Assembly (NCBI RefSeq): GCF_020171365.1
Contig: NZ_JAIUZO010000002.1
Span: 1,674,001-1,738,000, forward strand
DNA from: Qipengyuania gaetbuli
GTDB taxonomy: Bacteria; Pseudomonadota; Alphaproteobacteria; Sphingomonadales; Sphingomonadaceae
Reading direction: 5' to 3'
Length of the DNA: 64,000 nt
Part shown: piece after piece, positions 8,423-17,062 of the stretch
Position numbering within the stretch: position 1 is the first letter of the stretch
How the letters are laid out: each line of letters opens with the position of its first letter
Program-made: the position numbers and the translations under genes
Notes under the pieces: model-generated
What the model was told of the DNA's origin: nothing
Databases searched by the model: none
What the model saw: only the letters and a program-made list of their open reading frames with translations

Positions 8423-9814
8423 ATGGCCACGCTAGCCGAGCACAAGCCTGTCGAGTTCACCCACTGGAGCGACCGCCTGCCGGACGGCGCGCTCGATCAT
8501 ATTCCGGGCGAGGGCGGCTGGCCGGTTGTCGGCAATACTTTCCGCATGCTGGCCGATCCGCACGGCTTTGCGCGGCGGATGTACGAGACCTACGGGCCGG
8601 TCTACAAGAACTGGGCCTTTGGCGGCTGGCAGGTTGCCCTGATCGGCGCCGATGCCAACGAGCTGATGCTGTTCGACCGCGGCAAACTGTTCTCCAGCGA
8701 ACAGGGCTGGGGCCCGATCCTCGACCAGCTGTTCCCGCGCGGCCTTATGCTGCTCGATTTCGACCATCACCGGGCCGACCGCCGTGCACTGTCGATCGCC
8801 TTCAAGCCCGAACCGATGCGCCATTATTCGGGCAGCCTCAATCGCGGTATCGCCCAACGCATGGAGCAGTGGGGCGAGGGCGAGATGCGCTTCTACCCGT
8901 CGATCAAGGAACTGACGCTTGATCTTGCAGCGGACAGTTTCATCGGCATCGAATGGGGTCCGGAAGCCGACAAGATCAACACCGCCTTCATCGACATGGT
9001 GCAGGCCAGCGTCGCGCCGGTGCGCAAGCCGCTGCCCTTCACCCAGATGAAAAAGGGCGTCGACGGGCGCAAATTCCTCGTCGAATACTTCACGAAGGAA
9101 ACGCATCGCCGCCGCGCGGAAGGCGGCGGGCAGGACATGTTCAGCCAGTTCGCCACCGCCACGCACGAGGACGGCAACCTGATGCCGGTCGACGAGGTCG
9201 TCGACCACATGAACTTCCTGATGATGGCCGCGCACGACACAATCACCAGCTCGGCGACCTCGCTCATCTGGCTGCTCGCCAAACATCCCGAATGGCAGGA
9301 AAAACTGCGCCAGGAAGTCATTTCGGTGACCGGCGGCGTCGATGCCAAGGGCAAGGTGCGCGACCTCGCCTACGATGATCTCGGCAAGCTCGAGCTGACG
9401 GAAATGGCCTTCAAGGAAGCGCTGCGCATGGTGCCGCCGGTCCCTTCGACCCCGCGCCGCGCGCTGAAGGATTTCGAATATGGCGGCTACACGATCCCTG
9501 CGGGCACGGCGGTAGGCATCAACGCCCACATGGTCCACCACATGGCGGAACACTGGGAAACGCCGAACGATTTCAACCCGATGCACTTCACGCCCGAATC
9601 GGTGAAGGCGCGGCACAAATATGCCTGGGTCCCCTTCGGCGGCGGCGCGCACATGTGCCTCGGCCTGCACTTCGCCTACATGCAGGTGAAGATCCTGCTG
9701 GCCCAGATGCTGCCGCGCTACGAGATCGAACTGGTTGCAGGCGATCCCGAATGGCAGCCCTGGCCGATCCCCAAGCCGAAGGACGGCCTGCGGATCAGGC
9801 TGAAAAGCATCTAA
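8423..9814 (+). CDS. Cytochrome P450
   Basis: This 463-residue soluble haem monooxygenase has all core P450 motifs. The I-helix oxygen-activation motif is AAHDTITS (residues about 271-278), the K-helix ExxR is EALR, and the haem-ligand loop is FGGGAHMCLG with Cys412 as the axial thiolate. There is no N-terminal membrane anchor. No ferredoxin or reductase gene is adjacent, so the electron donor is encoded elsewhere. The substrate cannot be read from the sequence; the VPSTPRRALKDFEYGGYTIPAG region resembles P450s acting on lipophilic substrates such as retinoids, fatty acids or terpenoids. Expression is probably controlled through the inverted repeat at 8384-8403. Confidence 0.92.
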   Translation: MATLAEHKPVEFTHWSDRLPDGALDHIPGEGGWPVVGNTFRMLADPHGFARRMYETYGPVYKNWAFGGWQVALIGADANELMLFDRGKLFSSEQGWGPILDQLFPRGLMLLDFDHHRADRRALSIAFKPEPMRHYSGSLNRGIAQRMEQWGEGEMRFYPSIKELTLDLAADSFIGIEWGPEADKINTAFIDMVQASVAPVRKPLPFTQMKKGVDGRKFLVEYFTKETHRRRAEGGGQDMFSQFATATHEDGNLMPVDEVVDHMNFLMMAAHDTITSSATSLIWLLAKHPEWQEKLRQEVISVTGGVDAKGKVRDLAYDDLGKLELTEMAFKEALRMVPPVPSTPRRALKDFEYGGYTIPAGTAVGINAHMVHHMAEHWETPNDFNPMHFTPESVKARHKYAWVPFGGGAHMCLGLHFAYMQVKILLAQMLPRYEIELVAGDPEWQPWPIPKPKDGLRIRLKSI

Positions 9815-9884
9815 GCGGGATAGTTTCGCGAGCCGCTAGCCCCGCATCTTGCGAGGATGCACCCGCGACGGTGCGCGCAAATCA

Positions 9885-10043
9885 TTAGAAGTCTATCGCG
9901 ATGCCGTCCTTGACCCAGTCGCCGTAGCGCGTGGGACAGAGGTCCTCGTCGACCTCGCCCTTCTTGGGCTTGGGCGGCGGTTCGCTGCTCCAGTATTCGG
10001 GCTTTTCGAATTTCTCGGGCCGCTTGGTCACGCGTTCGGTCAT
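9885..10043 (-). CDS. DUF1674 / SDHAF4-like succinate dehydrogenase assembly factor
   Basis: A 52-residue protein ends in PTRYGDWVKDGIAIDF, the conserved C-terminal block of DUF1674, the bacterial relatives of SDHAF4. SDHAF4 helps assemble flavinylated succinate dehydrogenase and shields the free flavoprotein. The N-terminal half is Lys/Pro/Glu-rich and probably disordered, as in the family. I took the ATG at 10043; an in-frame ATG at 10070 would add nine residues, and neither has a clear Shine-Dalgarno site. It diverges from the RsmB-like gene. Confidence 0.8.
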   Translation of the reverse strand: MTERVTKRPEKFEKPEYWSSEPPPKPKKGEVDEDLCPTRYGDWVKDGIAIDF

Positions 10044-10101
10044 GCGGGTAAAATGCGCAGGCTGGCGCATGGTTTCAAGTGGGGGTAGGGGCGCAGCAGA
10101 A

Positions 10102-11337
10102 ATGGCACAGCCTCAGGGAATACACGCGCGCAAGGCCGCGCTTCGCCTGCTCGACGCGGTTCTTCGCCGGGGCGAGACGCTCGACGTCGCCTTTGGCGCA
10201 GCCACCAGCGACGTGCGCAAGTTCGAGGACAAGGCGTTGGCACGCGCCATCGCCGGCGAAGTGCTGCGCTGGCTGGTCGATCTCGACGCAGCCATCGACA
10301 GCGCGACGAAACAGAAACTACCCCACGATGCCAAGGTGCGCACTGTCCTGCGCATGATGCTGGCCCAGTGGCTGCGCCTCGAAACGCCGCACCATGCGGT
10401 AATCGCGACCGGCCTGCCGCTGCTTGCCGGTGGTCCGCGCAGGCTGGCGCACGGGGTCTTCTCCACGCTGACCAAGCGCGAGATCGCGCTGCCCGATGCG
10501 CCTACCCTGCCCGCCGAAGTGGCCGCGCGCTGGGGCGACAGGGCATCGGCCATCGCTGCCGGCCTCGCCGAACCGCCGCCGCTCGACCTGACGCTGCGCG
10601 ATCCGGCAGAGACCGAGGTGTGGAGGGCAAAGCTTGCCGCCGACAGCTTGATGCCGGGACATCTGCGCCTGCCGCGCGGCGAGAATATCGAGAAGCTGGT
10701 CGGTTTTGCGGACGGGGCTTGGTGGGTGCAGGACCTTGCCGCCTCGATTCCGGCGCGCCTGCTCGGTGCGGGCGAGGGCCGCCACGCGCTCGACCTGTGC
10801 GCCGCGCCCGGCGGCAAGACGCTGCAACTGGCCGCGCAAGGGTGGAAGGTCACTGCGCTCGATATTTCCAAGCGCCGCCTCGATCTTTTGAAAGCCAATC
10901 TCAAGCGCACCGGCCTTGCCGCAGGAACCGTGCGCGCCGATGCGCTCACCTGGGAACCGAAACACCAGTTCGATGCAATCCTGCTCGACGCGCCCTGCAC
11001 GGCAACCGGGACCGCGCGCCGCCACCCCGATGTGCTGCACCGCATCGGACCGCGCCATATCGCGGAAATGGCCGAGTTGCAGGCTGCGCTCCTCGAACGC
11101 GCTCAAGGCTGGCTCAAGCCCGGCGGCATGTTGGTCTACGCCACCTGTTCGCTAGAGCGCGAGGAAGGCGAGGCGCAGGCAGCCGAAGTCGGCATGGCAA
11201 CGCTTCCCATCGCCAGCGACGAACTGCCAGCGGGCGTCGTCCCCACTGCCGAAGGCTATCTGCGCACCGACCCGGGAATGCTGAGCGATGAAGGCGGCCT
11301 CGACGGCTTCTTCATCGCCCGTTGGCGCGCGGACTGA
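10102..11337 (+). CDS. RsmB/NOP2-family RNA (cytosine-C5) methyltransferase
   Basis: This 411-residue protein has an N-terminal NusB-like helical domain (residues about 5-130) followed by a SAM-dependent methyltransferase. The SAM loop is LDLCAAPGGKTLQLA around residue 234. The two family cysteines are Cys299 in DAPCTATGTARRHPD and Cys349 in YATCSLEREEGE. This matches RsmB, which makes m5C967 in 16S rRNA. The ATG at 10102 gives a standard N-terminus (MAQPQGIHARKAALRLL). It is slightly short of E. coli RsmB, so a sibling enzyme with a different RNA target is possible. Confidence 0.88.
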   Translation: MAQPQGIHARKAALRLLDAVLRRGETLDVAFGAATSDVRKFEDKALARAIAGEVLRWLVDLDAAIDSATKQKLPHDAKVRTVLRMMLAQWLRLETPHHAVIATGLPLLAGGPRRLAHGVFSTLTKREIALPDAPTLPAEVAARWGDRASAIAAGLAEPPPLDLTLRDPAETEVWRAKLAADSLMPGHLRLPRGENIEKLVGFADGAWWVQDLAASIPARLLGAGEGRHALDLCAAPGGKTLQLAAQGWKVTALDISKRRLDLLKANLKRTGLAAGTVRADALTWEPKHQFDAILLDAPCTATGTARRHPDVLHRIGPRHIAEMAELQAALLERAQGWLKPGGMLVYATCSLEREEGEAQAAEVGMATLPIASDELPAGVVPTAEGYLRTDPGMLSDEGGLDGFFIARWRAD

Positions 11338-11381
11338 TCAGCCTGCCTCGGGCACCGCGCGCGGCCAAATGCGCCCGGGGA

Positions 11382-12197
11382 TCAGCTGTCGATGCAGTAT
11401 TCGATCGACGTGCAGTCCCTGCCCGACTGGCGGATCTGCATGGAGATACGGTCTCCGGTGTCGGCAAGGCATTCGACCTCGAATGGGACGCCGAGTTCGA
11501 CGTAGCGGTCGAAGCGCATTTCGGCTTCGCTCACCCGGAAGGAGTCACCGCCGCGCAGCAGACTGGCGAACTGGCGGGCTACTTCGGCAAGGTGCGCCGA
11601 ATTCACGTGGTCGCCCGATCCGTCGAGCCAGGGGTGGGCGGGAGGCATGGCATTGGCGGGATCGAGGAGGCCCGTTGCCAGCATGCCGTCCAGCGGGCCG
11701 AGGAAGGGGAATTCCTCCTCGCCGAGGCCGAGCGTAGCCCGGTCCGCATAGGGAAAATCGGCGGAAGAAACCTTGTCGTCACGCTCCTTGGCTCCGCTGC
11801 GCCATTTCTCGAAGTCGCGCGTGCGGAACACGACGCCGCGCCCGTCGAGGCGGCAGACCAGCGCGCCCGATGCGTCATGAAGATGGATGGAAAAGCTTTC
11901 CTTGCCCTCGATCCGCGTGCGTTCGTAGCGCCCGCGGGCCATGCGGCCGACGCCGGGCTCGCCGCAGCGCCAGTGCGTCCAGGTGAGGGCCGACCACTTG
12001 TCGGGGTCCCAGCCGCCAAGAGCCATCGCGCTTTCGACGCTCAGCCAGTAGCTTGCCGCCTGGATCGCTCCTGGATGATGCGGACCGATCCGCAACCACG
12101 GCCACAGCGTGTCGTCCTGCGAACAGGCGAATTCGACGCTGCCGTCGGGATTGACGACGTGGTCGCTGGTAAAGGCCTTGGTGTGCGCTCCCGGCAT
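11382..12197 (-). CDS. Hypothetical protein, possible hotdog-fold domain
   Basis: I do not recognise this 271-residue protein. It has no signal peptide or membrane segment. The C-terminal half contains HPWLDGSGDHVNSAHLAEVARQF and RFDRYVELGVPFEVE, which resemble the central helix and strands of hotdog-fold thioesterases/dehydratases. The N-terminal half is Trp-rich (LWPWLRIG, SALTWTHWRCG). It is convergent with the RsmB-like gene and 50 bases downstream of msrA on the same strand, so it may be co-transcribed with msrA. Confidence 0.6.
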   Translation of the reverse strand: MPGAHTKAFTSDHVVNPDGSVEFACSQDDTLWPWLRIGPHHPGAIQAASYWLSVESAMALGGWDPDKWSALTWTHWRCGEPGVGRMARGRYERTRIEGKESFSIHLHDASGALVCRLDGRGVVFRTRDFEKWRSGAKERDDKVSSADFPYADRATLGLGEEEFPFLGPLDGMLATGLLDPANAMPPAHPWLDGSGDHVNSAHLAEVARQFASLLRGGDSFRVSEAEMRFDRYVELGVPFEVECLADTGDRISMQIRQSGRDCTSIEYCIDS

Positions 12198-12247
12198 GGA
12201 CGGGAAGATTGCACCCCAAGGCCCGCGCTACAAGCGTCGCCTTTGGT

Positions 12248-12787
12248 TCAGGCCTCGGGCTTGAGGTACTGCTGGAAGCTCTTGCGCAGCTTCATCAGCT
12301 TGGGCGGGATGACCGCGAGGCAGTATGGATTGCGCTGGCCTTCGCCTTCCCAATACTCCTGGTGGTAATCTTCGGCCGGATACCATTCGCCGGTCTCGAT
12401 CGTGGTCACTGCGTTCTGGCCGGGATGGTCTTCGTTCCAGCGGGCAATGGCCGCCTCGGCCTCGGCGCGCTGGCTATCGTCGAGCGGGAAGATGGCGCTG
12501 CGGTATTGCGTGCCGATGTCGCCGCCCTGGCGATTGAGCTGGGTCGGGTCGTGGGTGCCGAGGAAGACGTCGTAGATCTGGGGCAGGGTAATCGTTTCGT
12601 CGTCGAAGGTGACGCGCACGCCTTCGGCATGGCCGGTGTCGCCGGTGCAGACCTCCTTGTAGGTGGGATTCGGCTTGGTCCCGCCGATATATCCGCTTTC
12701 GACCCCGCTCACGCCGATCACGTCCTTCATCACCGCTTCGGTGCACCAGAAGCACCCGCCTGCGACAATCGCCTGTTGCTGCGCCAT
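12248..12787 (-). CDS. msrA: Peptide methionine sulfoxide reductase MsrA
   Basis: This 179-residue cytosolic enzyme reduces the S-epimer of methionine sulfoxide in proteins. The catalytic motif GCFWC is at residues 11-15 with Cys12 as the nucleophile. The GYIGG, GHAEGVRVTFD, HDPTQLNRQGGDIGTQYRSAIF and WYPAEDYHQEY blocks are all standard. The ATG at 12787 gives the family's usual N-terminus. It is divergent from a gene for an exported methyltransferase, with about 105 bases between. Confidence 0.96.
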   Translation of the reverse strand: MAQQQAIVAGGCFWCTEAVMKDVIGVSGVESGYIGGTKPNPTYKEVCTGDTGHAEGVRVTFDDETITLPQIYDVFLGTHDPTQLNRQGGDIGTQYRSAIFPLDDSQRAEAEAAIARWNEDHPGQNAVTTIETGEWYPAEDYHQEYWEGEGQRNPYCLAVIPPKLMKLRKSFQQYLKPEA

Positions 12788-12892
12788 GTAGTCAGTCTCC
12801 TTGTTGGACAGGCAGATAGGAAGCCTGTGGGCGCTTGTCATCTGCCCGATGTGAGGGCAGGAGGCGCGCGGGGAGTTCGAAGGAGACACACG

Positions 12893-13795
12893 ATGCGTTA
12901 CCTGCTTGCCGCTGCCGCCATCGCGATCGCAGCGCCTGCCGCCGCCCACAATCATGGGCAGGGTGAACACAAGAGCGAACATGGGGGCCATCACGGCCAG
13001 CACGACATGGCCGAGCATGTCAAAGACACCGCCATGTTCATGAAGCACCACGGCGAAGCGCTGTCGGGTGCCATCAACCATCCGACGCGCGCCGAAGACC
13101 GCAAGCGCGACCAGTTCCGCCACCCGGCCGAAACGCTCGCCTTCTTCCACGTTGGCCCGCACATGAAGGTGGGTGAATACGCCCCCGGCGGCGGCTGGTA
13201 TTCGCGCCTGCTCGGCCACTATCTCGGCGGCGAGGGCAAGCTGGTCGGCATCTATGCCAATCCGCTCAACGCTGCGAGCGACGCAGAGCGGCAGGACCGC
13301 ATCCGCGCTGCCGCTGCCGGCTTCGGCGCGGAAGTGGCAGGTTACACCGGACTTCCCGCCGACAACTTCTCGGGCATGACGCTGGAGACGATCCCCGAGG
13401 ACCAGAAGGGTACCTTCGACCGCATCCTGGTGATCCGCGGCCTCCACGGCATCACGCGCACGGGCATTGCCGACACCGAGATGCGTGCGATGCGCGAACT
13501 GCTCAAGGACGACGGCTATCTCGGCATCGTCCAGCACCGCGCCAAGGCAGACGCGCCGTGGTCCTATGCCAACGGCACCAAGGGCTATTTGCGCCAGCAG
13601 GACGTGATCGATTTCATGCGCCTCAACGGCTTCGAGCTCGTCGCTGCGAGCGAGATCAACGCCAATCCGAACGATACCGCCGACCACGAAGGCGGCGTGT
13701 GGGAAATGCCCCCCGTCCAGAGCACGAAGCGCGCCGACCTCGCCGACAAGGGCGAAAGCGACCGCATGACGCTGCTGTTCAAGAAGCGGCCCTGA
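12893..13795 (+). CDS. Exported class I SAM-dependent methyltransferase-like protein with His-rich N-terminus
   Basis: The ATG at 12893 has AAGGAG about 8 bases upstream. Residues 1-18 are a signal peptide ending AAPAAA. The predicted mature N-terminus is strikingly His-rich (HNHGQGEHKSEHGGHHGQH), a likely metal-binding tail. A Rossmann-type methyltransferase follows, with motif I replaced by VGEYAPGGGWYSRLLGHYLG and later FDRILVIRGLHGI and LKDDGYLGIVQHRA. Proteins of this kind are annotated as periplasmic methyltransferases, but SAM is not normally available in the periplasm, so the real activity is uncertain. The next gene starts 9 bases after its stop. Confidence 0.82.
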   Translation: MRYLLAAAAIAIAAPAAAHNHGQGEHKSEHGGHHGQHDMAEHVKDTAMFMKHHGEALSGAINHPTRAEDRKRDQFRHPAETLAFFHVGPHMKVGEYAPGGGWYSRLLGHYLGGEGKLVGIYANPLNAASDAERQDRIRAAAAGFGAEVAGYTGLPADNFSGMTLETIPEDQKGTFDRILVIRGLHGITRTGIADTEMRAMRELLKDDGYLGIVQHRAKADAPWSYANGTKGYLRQQDVIDFMRLNGFELVAASEINANPNDTADHEGGVWEMPPVQSTKRADLADKGESDRMTLLFKKRP

Positions 13796-13803
13796 GGCCT
13801 GCA

Positions 13804-14679
13804 ATGCGCGAACTGACCGTCGCAGTCCTCCAGCTTGCCCTCGCCCGAAAGGACGAGAGCGAGAACGTGGCCGCAGTGGCCGCCCTCGTGGAGGAGGCGG
13901 CGGGCAGGGGCGCGCAGGTCATCCTGCCGCCCGAGCTGTTCTCGGGCGAATATTTCTGCCGCGAGGAGGACGAAGCGCTGTTCAGCCTTGCCCGCCCGAC
14001 GGCGCAGCACCCCTCTGTGCTGGTCATGCAGGAACTGGCGGCGAAGCATTCGGTGGCGATCCCGACCAGCTTTTTCGAGCGGGACGGGCACCATTATTAC
14101 AACACGCTCGCCATGATCGGGCCCGACGGCGCGATCATGGGCACCTATCGCAAGAGCCACATTCCCGACGGCCCGGGTTACGAGGAAAAGTATTATTTCC
14201 GGCCCGGCAACGACGGGTTCAAGGTGTGGGACGTGCCCTGCAGCGGCGGCACGGCGCGCATCGGCGTCGGGATTTGCTGGGACCAGTGGTATCCCGAATG
14301 TGCCCGCGTGATGGCGCTCAAGGGCGCCGAAGTTCTTTTCTACCCCACGGCCATCGGGTCCGAACCCTATGACGCCGATCTCGACACCAGCCGAATGTGG
14401 CGCCGCGCCATGATCGGGCACGCGGTCTCGAACTGCATGCCGGTCGCGGCCGCCAACCGCATCGGTCACGAAGGCCCGGCGGACAGGCAGCAAAGCTTCT
14501 ACGGCCACAGCTTCATCTCCGACGAATGGGGCGACCTGGTCGAGGAATACGGGCGCGAGGAAACCGGAGTGCTGGTGACCACGCTCGACCTCGACCGTGC
14601 CGCCACGCACCGCGCGGGAATGGGTTTCTTCCGCGACCGCCGACCGCAGCTCTACGGCAGGATCTGCGAGGACAGCTGA
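13804..14679 (+). CDS. aguB: N-carbamoylputrescine amidase
   Basis: This 291-residue nitrilase-superfamily enzyme hydrolyses N-carbamoylputrescine to putrescine, CO2 and ammonia in the agmatine route of polyamine synthesis. The nitrilase triad is Glu44 (PPELFSGEY), Lys117 (TYRKSHIPDG) and Cys158 (VGICWDQWYPE). Length and the SYGHSF-type C-terminal region fit AguB closely. No agmatine deiminase gene (aguA) is adjacent; it must be elsewhere or replaced. The following small gene starts two bases after the stop, so the two are probably translationally coupled. Confidence 0.93.
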   Translation: MRELTVAVLQLALARKDESENVAAVAALVEEAAGRGAQVILPPELFSGEYFCREEDEALFSLARPTAQHPSVLVMQELAAKHSVAIPTSFFERDGHHYYNTLAMIGPDGAIMGTYRKSHIPDGPGYEEKYYFRPGNDGFKVWDVPCSGGTARIGVGICWDQWYPECARVMALKGAEVLFYPTAIGSEPYDADLDTSRMWRRAMIGHAVSNCMPVAAANRIGHEGPADRQQSFYGHSFISDEWGDLVEEYGREETGVLVTTLDLDRAATHRAGMGFFRDRRPQLYGRICEDS

Positions 14680-14681
14680 CG

Positions 14682-15110
14682 GTGACCGGCACCGGCGCAG
14701 GGATCGACCAGGGGCAGCTGGACCAGCTGTTCACTGCCGCACTGGAAGCCGGCATCGCGCGGATCGAGAAAGACGGGCACTTTTTCCCGCTCGTCTTCGA
14801 ACTGCGGTCCAACGGGGTGATCCACAATGTCGCCGTCCTCGACGCGGCACCGATCAGCGGGAGCGAGGGCGTGCTCGGTAGGCTGTCCGACCTCCTGCGC
14901 AGCCGGGCGCAGGACGGCCTCATCCGCGCCGCTGCCATTGTCAGGCATTGCACGGAGACGGCCCGGCTGTTCGTCCAGCTGAGAGCGCCGAACTACAGCC
15001 AGGACGTGGAAGTGCCTTTTGCGCTTTCGTCCGAAGGCCTGATCAGGCGTCGCCGCCGCCTGTCGCTGGGCGAGTTCACCTCCAGCCCGGCCGAGAACAC
15101 GATTTTCTAG
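14682..15110 (+). CDS. Hypothetical protein coupled to aguB
   Basis: The 142-residue product begins at a GTG at 14682, two bases after the aguB stop. I do not recognise the family. It is soluble and reads as alternating strands and helices (FFPLVFELRSNGVIHNVAVLD, DGLIRAAAIVRHC, RLFVQLRAPNYSQDVEVPFAL) and ends in an Arg-rich stretch. Its TAG stop shares the palindromic CTAG with the stop of the convergent M20 peptidase gene. The tight coupling suggests a role connected to the amidase or to polyamines, but nothing in the sequence proves this. Confidence 0.7.
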   Translation: MTGTGAGIDQGQLDQLFTAALEAGIARIEKDGHFFPLVFELRSNGVIHNVAVLDAAPISGSEGVLGRLSDLLRSRAQDGLIRAAAIVRHCTETARLFVQLRAPNYSQDVEVPFALSSEGLIRRRRRLSLGEFTSSPAENTIF

Positions 15111-16522
15111 CCGCCGGCGAGCTCCTTCAGGATAATCGTCCAGTGGTCGAGGCCGGCGTAGAAGGCGTCGACCCGCATCCGTTCGTTGAGGCCATGGGCG
15201 TAGATGTCCTGCGGCCTGCTCGCGCCTGCGCCGATAGCTACGGTATCATAGCCTAGCGTGCGGTAATGCATGCCGTCCGTGCCGCCCGAAGACATGTGCG
15301 GCAACATCGGAATGGGCTTGCCGAACCGTGCGACCAGCGCCTTGGACAGGGCATCGCGAACTTCGTCCGGAAACTCGCTGACGCCGCTTTCGGTCGCTTC
15401 GGCGCGCTGGACGATGGCGATTTCGGGATTGCCGATCGCCGCGGCGAGCTGGGCTTTCACATTGTCGACCCCGTCGCCCGGAAAGACGCGGCAATTGACC
15501 GCCGCGCTGGCCGATTGGGGTAGCGCGTTCTGGGCATGCCCGCCCTTGAGCATGGTCGCCACGCAGGTGGTGCCGAGCGTGCCCACCAGGCTCGGATCGG
15601 CGCGGATGATCTCGATGGCCGAGGCATCCGAAGGGTCGGCGGCGAAGCGCTTCAGTGCGTCGCCCAGTTCGCCGGGCATGCTCTGGCCAAGCGCGCCGAG
15701 ATAGGTGCGGGTCAGCTGCGTATCGCGCACGGGGAAGCGGTATTCGGCGATTTTCAGCAGTGCCGCCGCCAGGTCGTAAATGGCGTTGTCGCTGCGCGGG
15801 CGGGAGGAATGGCCGCCCTGATTGGTCGCGGTCAGATCGAAAGTGACATAGGTCTTCTCGGCCATCTGGACCTGCTGGGCGAGCGGCGAGAAATCGTCGG
15901 CCAGCCCGATGCCGCCGGCGTCCGAATTGAGGACATAGGCAGGATCCACGTTTTCCGCGATCCATTTCGCCTGCGCGCGGGTCGAGACCATGCCCGTCTC
16001 CTCGTCGCCCGAGAACACGAGATAGAGATCGCGGTTCGGCGTCCAGCCTTCCTCCTTCAAGCGGATGAAGGTGCTGGTGAGGTTCATCACCCCGTATTTG
16101 TTGTCCTGCGTGCCGCGGGCGTAGAAATAGCCGTCGGCCTCTGTTAGGGTGAAGGGATCGCGCTCCCAGTCCTCGGGCAGGGCATCGACCACGTCCATGT
16201 GCGCAAGCAGCGCGATCGGCTTTTCGTTCGAGGATCCATCGCCGCGATACCGTACGATCAGGCCCTGCGTCGGATCGCCTTCGCTGTCGTAGTCGGTGAC
16301 CATGATGTCCCCGGAAGCAAAGCCTGCTTTCGACAGGCGGCCTGCGAGATAGGCGACCATGTCGTCCACCTGCCCGTGCCCGCGAGCGGTGCGGAAGGCG
16401 ATGATGTCACGGTAGATTTCGTAGCTGCGCTGCTCATGCGCGCTGCGTTCATGCCCGTCCGCCGAAAGCGGCGCCGCGCCTGCCAGCAGCGCGAAGCCGA
16501 TGGCTGCCCCGATCCCCTTCAT
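15107..16522 (-). CDS. Exported M20-family metallopeptidase
   Basis: This 471-residue di-zinc hydrolase has a signal peptide at residues 1-21 (MKGIGAAIGFALLAGAAPLSA). Metal ligands are visible in order: LLAHMDVV, ARGTQDNKYG (bridging Asp), FSGDEETG (catalytic and ligand Glu pair) and a C-terminal MSSGGTDGMHY. An inserted dimerisation domain occupies about residues 210-330. It resembles periplasmic M20 peptidases/carboxypeptidases of sphingomonads that degrade peptides taken up from outside. The ATG at 16522 was chosen because it gives an intact signal peptide. It is divergent from folK by 45 bases. Confidence 0.9.
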   Translation of the reverse strand: MKGIGAAIGFALLAGAAPLSADGHERSAHEQRSYEIYRDIIAFRTARGHGQVDDMVAYLAGRLSKAGFASGDIMVTDYDSEGDPTQGLIVRYRGDGSSNEKPIALLAHMDVVDALPEDWERDPFTLTEADGYFYARGTQDNKYGVMNLTSTFIRLKEEGWTPNRDLYLVFSGDEETGMVSTRAQAKWIAENVDPAYVLNSDAGGIGLADDFSPLAQQVQMAEKTYVTFDLTATNQGGHSSRPRSDNAIYDLAAALLKIAEYRFPVRDTQLTRTYLGALGQSMPGELGDALKRFAADPSDASAIEIIRADPSLVGTLGTTCVATMLKGGHAQNALPQSASAAVNCRVFPGDGVDNVKAQLAAAIGNPEIAIVQRAEATESGVSEFPDEVRDALSKALVARFGKPIPMLPHMSSGGTDGMHYRTLGYDTVAIGAGASRPQDIYAHGLNERMRVDAFYAGLDHWTIILKELAGG

Positions 16523-16567
16523 CGCAATCTCCCTTGCCTTGTCGTGACGGCACGCTAGGCGCAGGCC

Positions 16568-17062
16568 ATGGGGCAGGCAAGCAGCCACCGTTACGTTATC
16601 GCGCTCGGCTCAAACATGCGCGTGCCGGGTATCGGCGCGCCGCGGGCTGTGTTGCGGGGCGCGTTGGATCAACTGGCGGATAGCGGCGCGGAGGTCGAAG
16701 CCGTCTCGCGTATCCGGGCCAGTCGCCCGGTCGGCCCCTCGCTCAGGAGCTATTCCAATGGCGCTGCAATCGTGTCCGCTCCGCTCGATCCACCAGCGAT
16801 GCTCGCCCTGCTGCAGTCGGTGGAGAGCGAATTCGGGCGCGACAGGCGCGGCGCGCGCTGGCGGGCACGCAGCCTCGATCTCGATATCGTTCTTTGGAGC
16901 GGCGGGGCCTGGTTCGCGCGCGACCTCGTTATCCCGCACCTCCTGTTTCGCGAGCGCGATTTCGTGCTGCGTCCCGCTGCCGAGATTGCACCCGACTGGC
17001 GCGATCCCGTGACGGGCCTTACCCTCCGGCAGCTGGCTGCGCACGCGGCTTGTGCGCGGTAG
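16568..17062 (+). CDS. folK: 2-amino-4-hydroxy-6-hydroxymethyldihydropteridine diphosphokinase
   Basis: This 164-residue enzyme transfers pyrophosphate from ATP to hydroxymethyldihydropterin in folate synthesis. The N-terminal YVIALGSNM and the HPPK signature RGARWRARSLDLDIVL with the following IPHLLFRERDFVL are clear. The 3' end overlaps the convergent WcaF-like gene by 44 bases, so the last 15 or so codons of each are complementary. No other folate genes are adjacent. Confidence 0.93.
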   Translation: MGQASSHRYVIALGSNMRVPGIGAPRAVLRGALDQLADSGAEVEAVSRIRASRPVGPSLRSYSNGAAIVSAPLDPPAMLALLQSVESEFGRDRRGARWRARSLDLDIVLWSGGAWFARDLVIPHLLFRERDFVLRPAAEIAPDWRDPVTGLTLRQLAAHAACAR

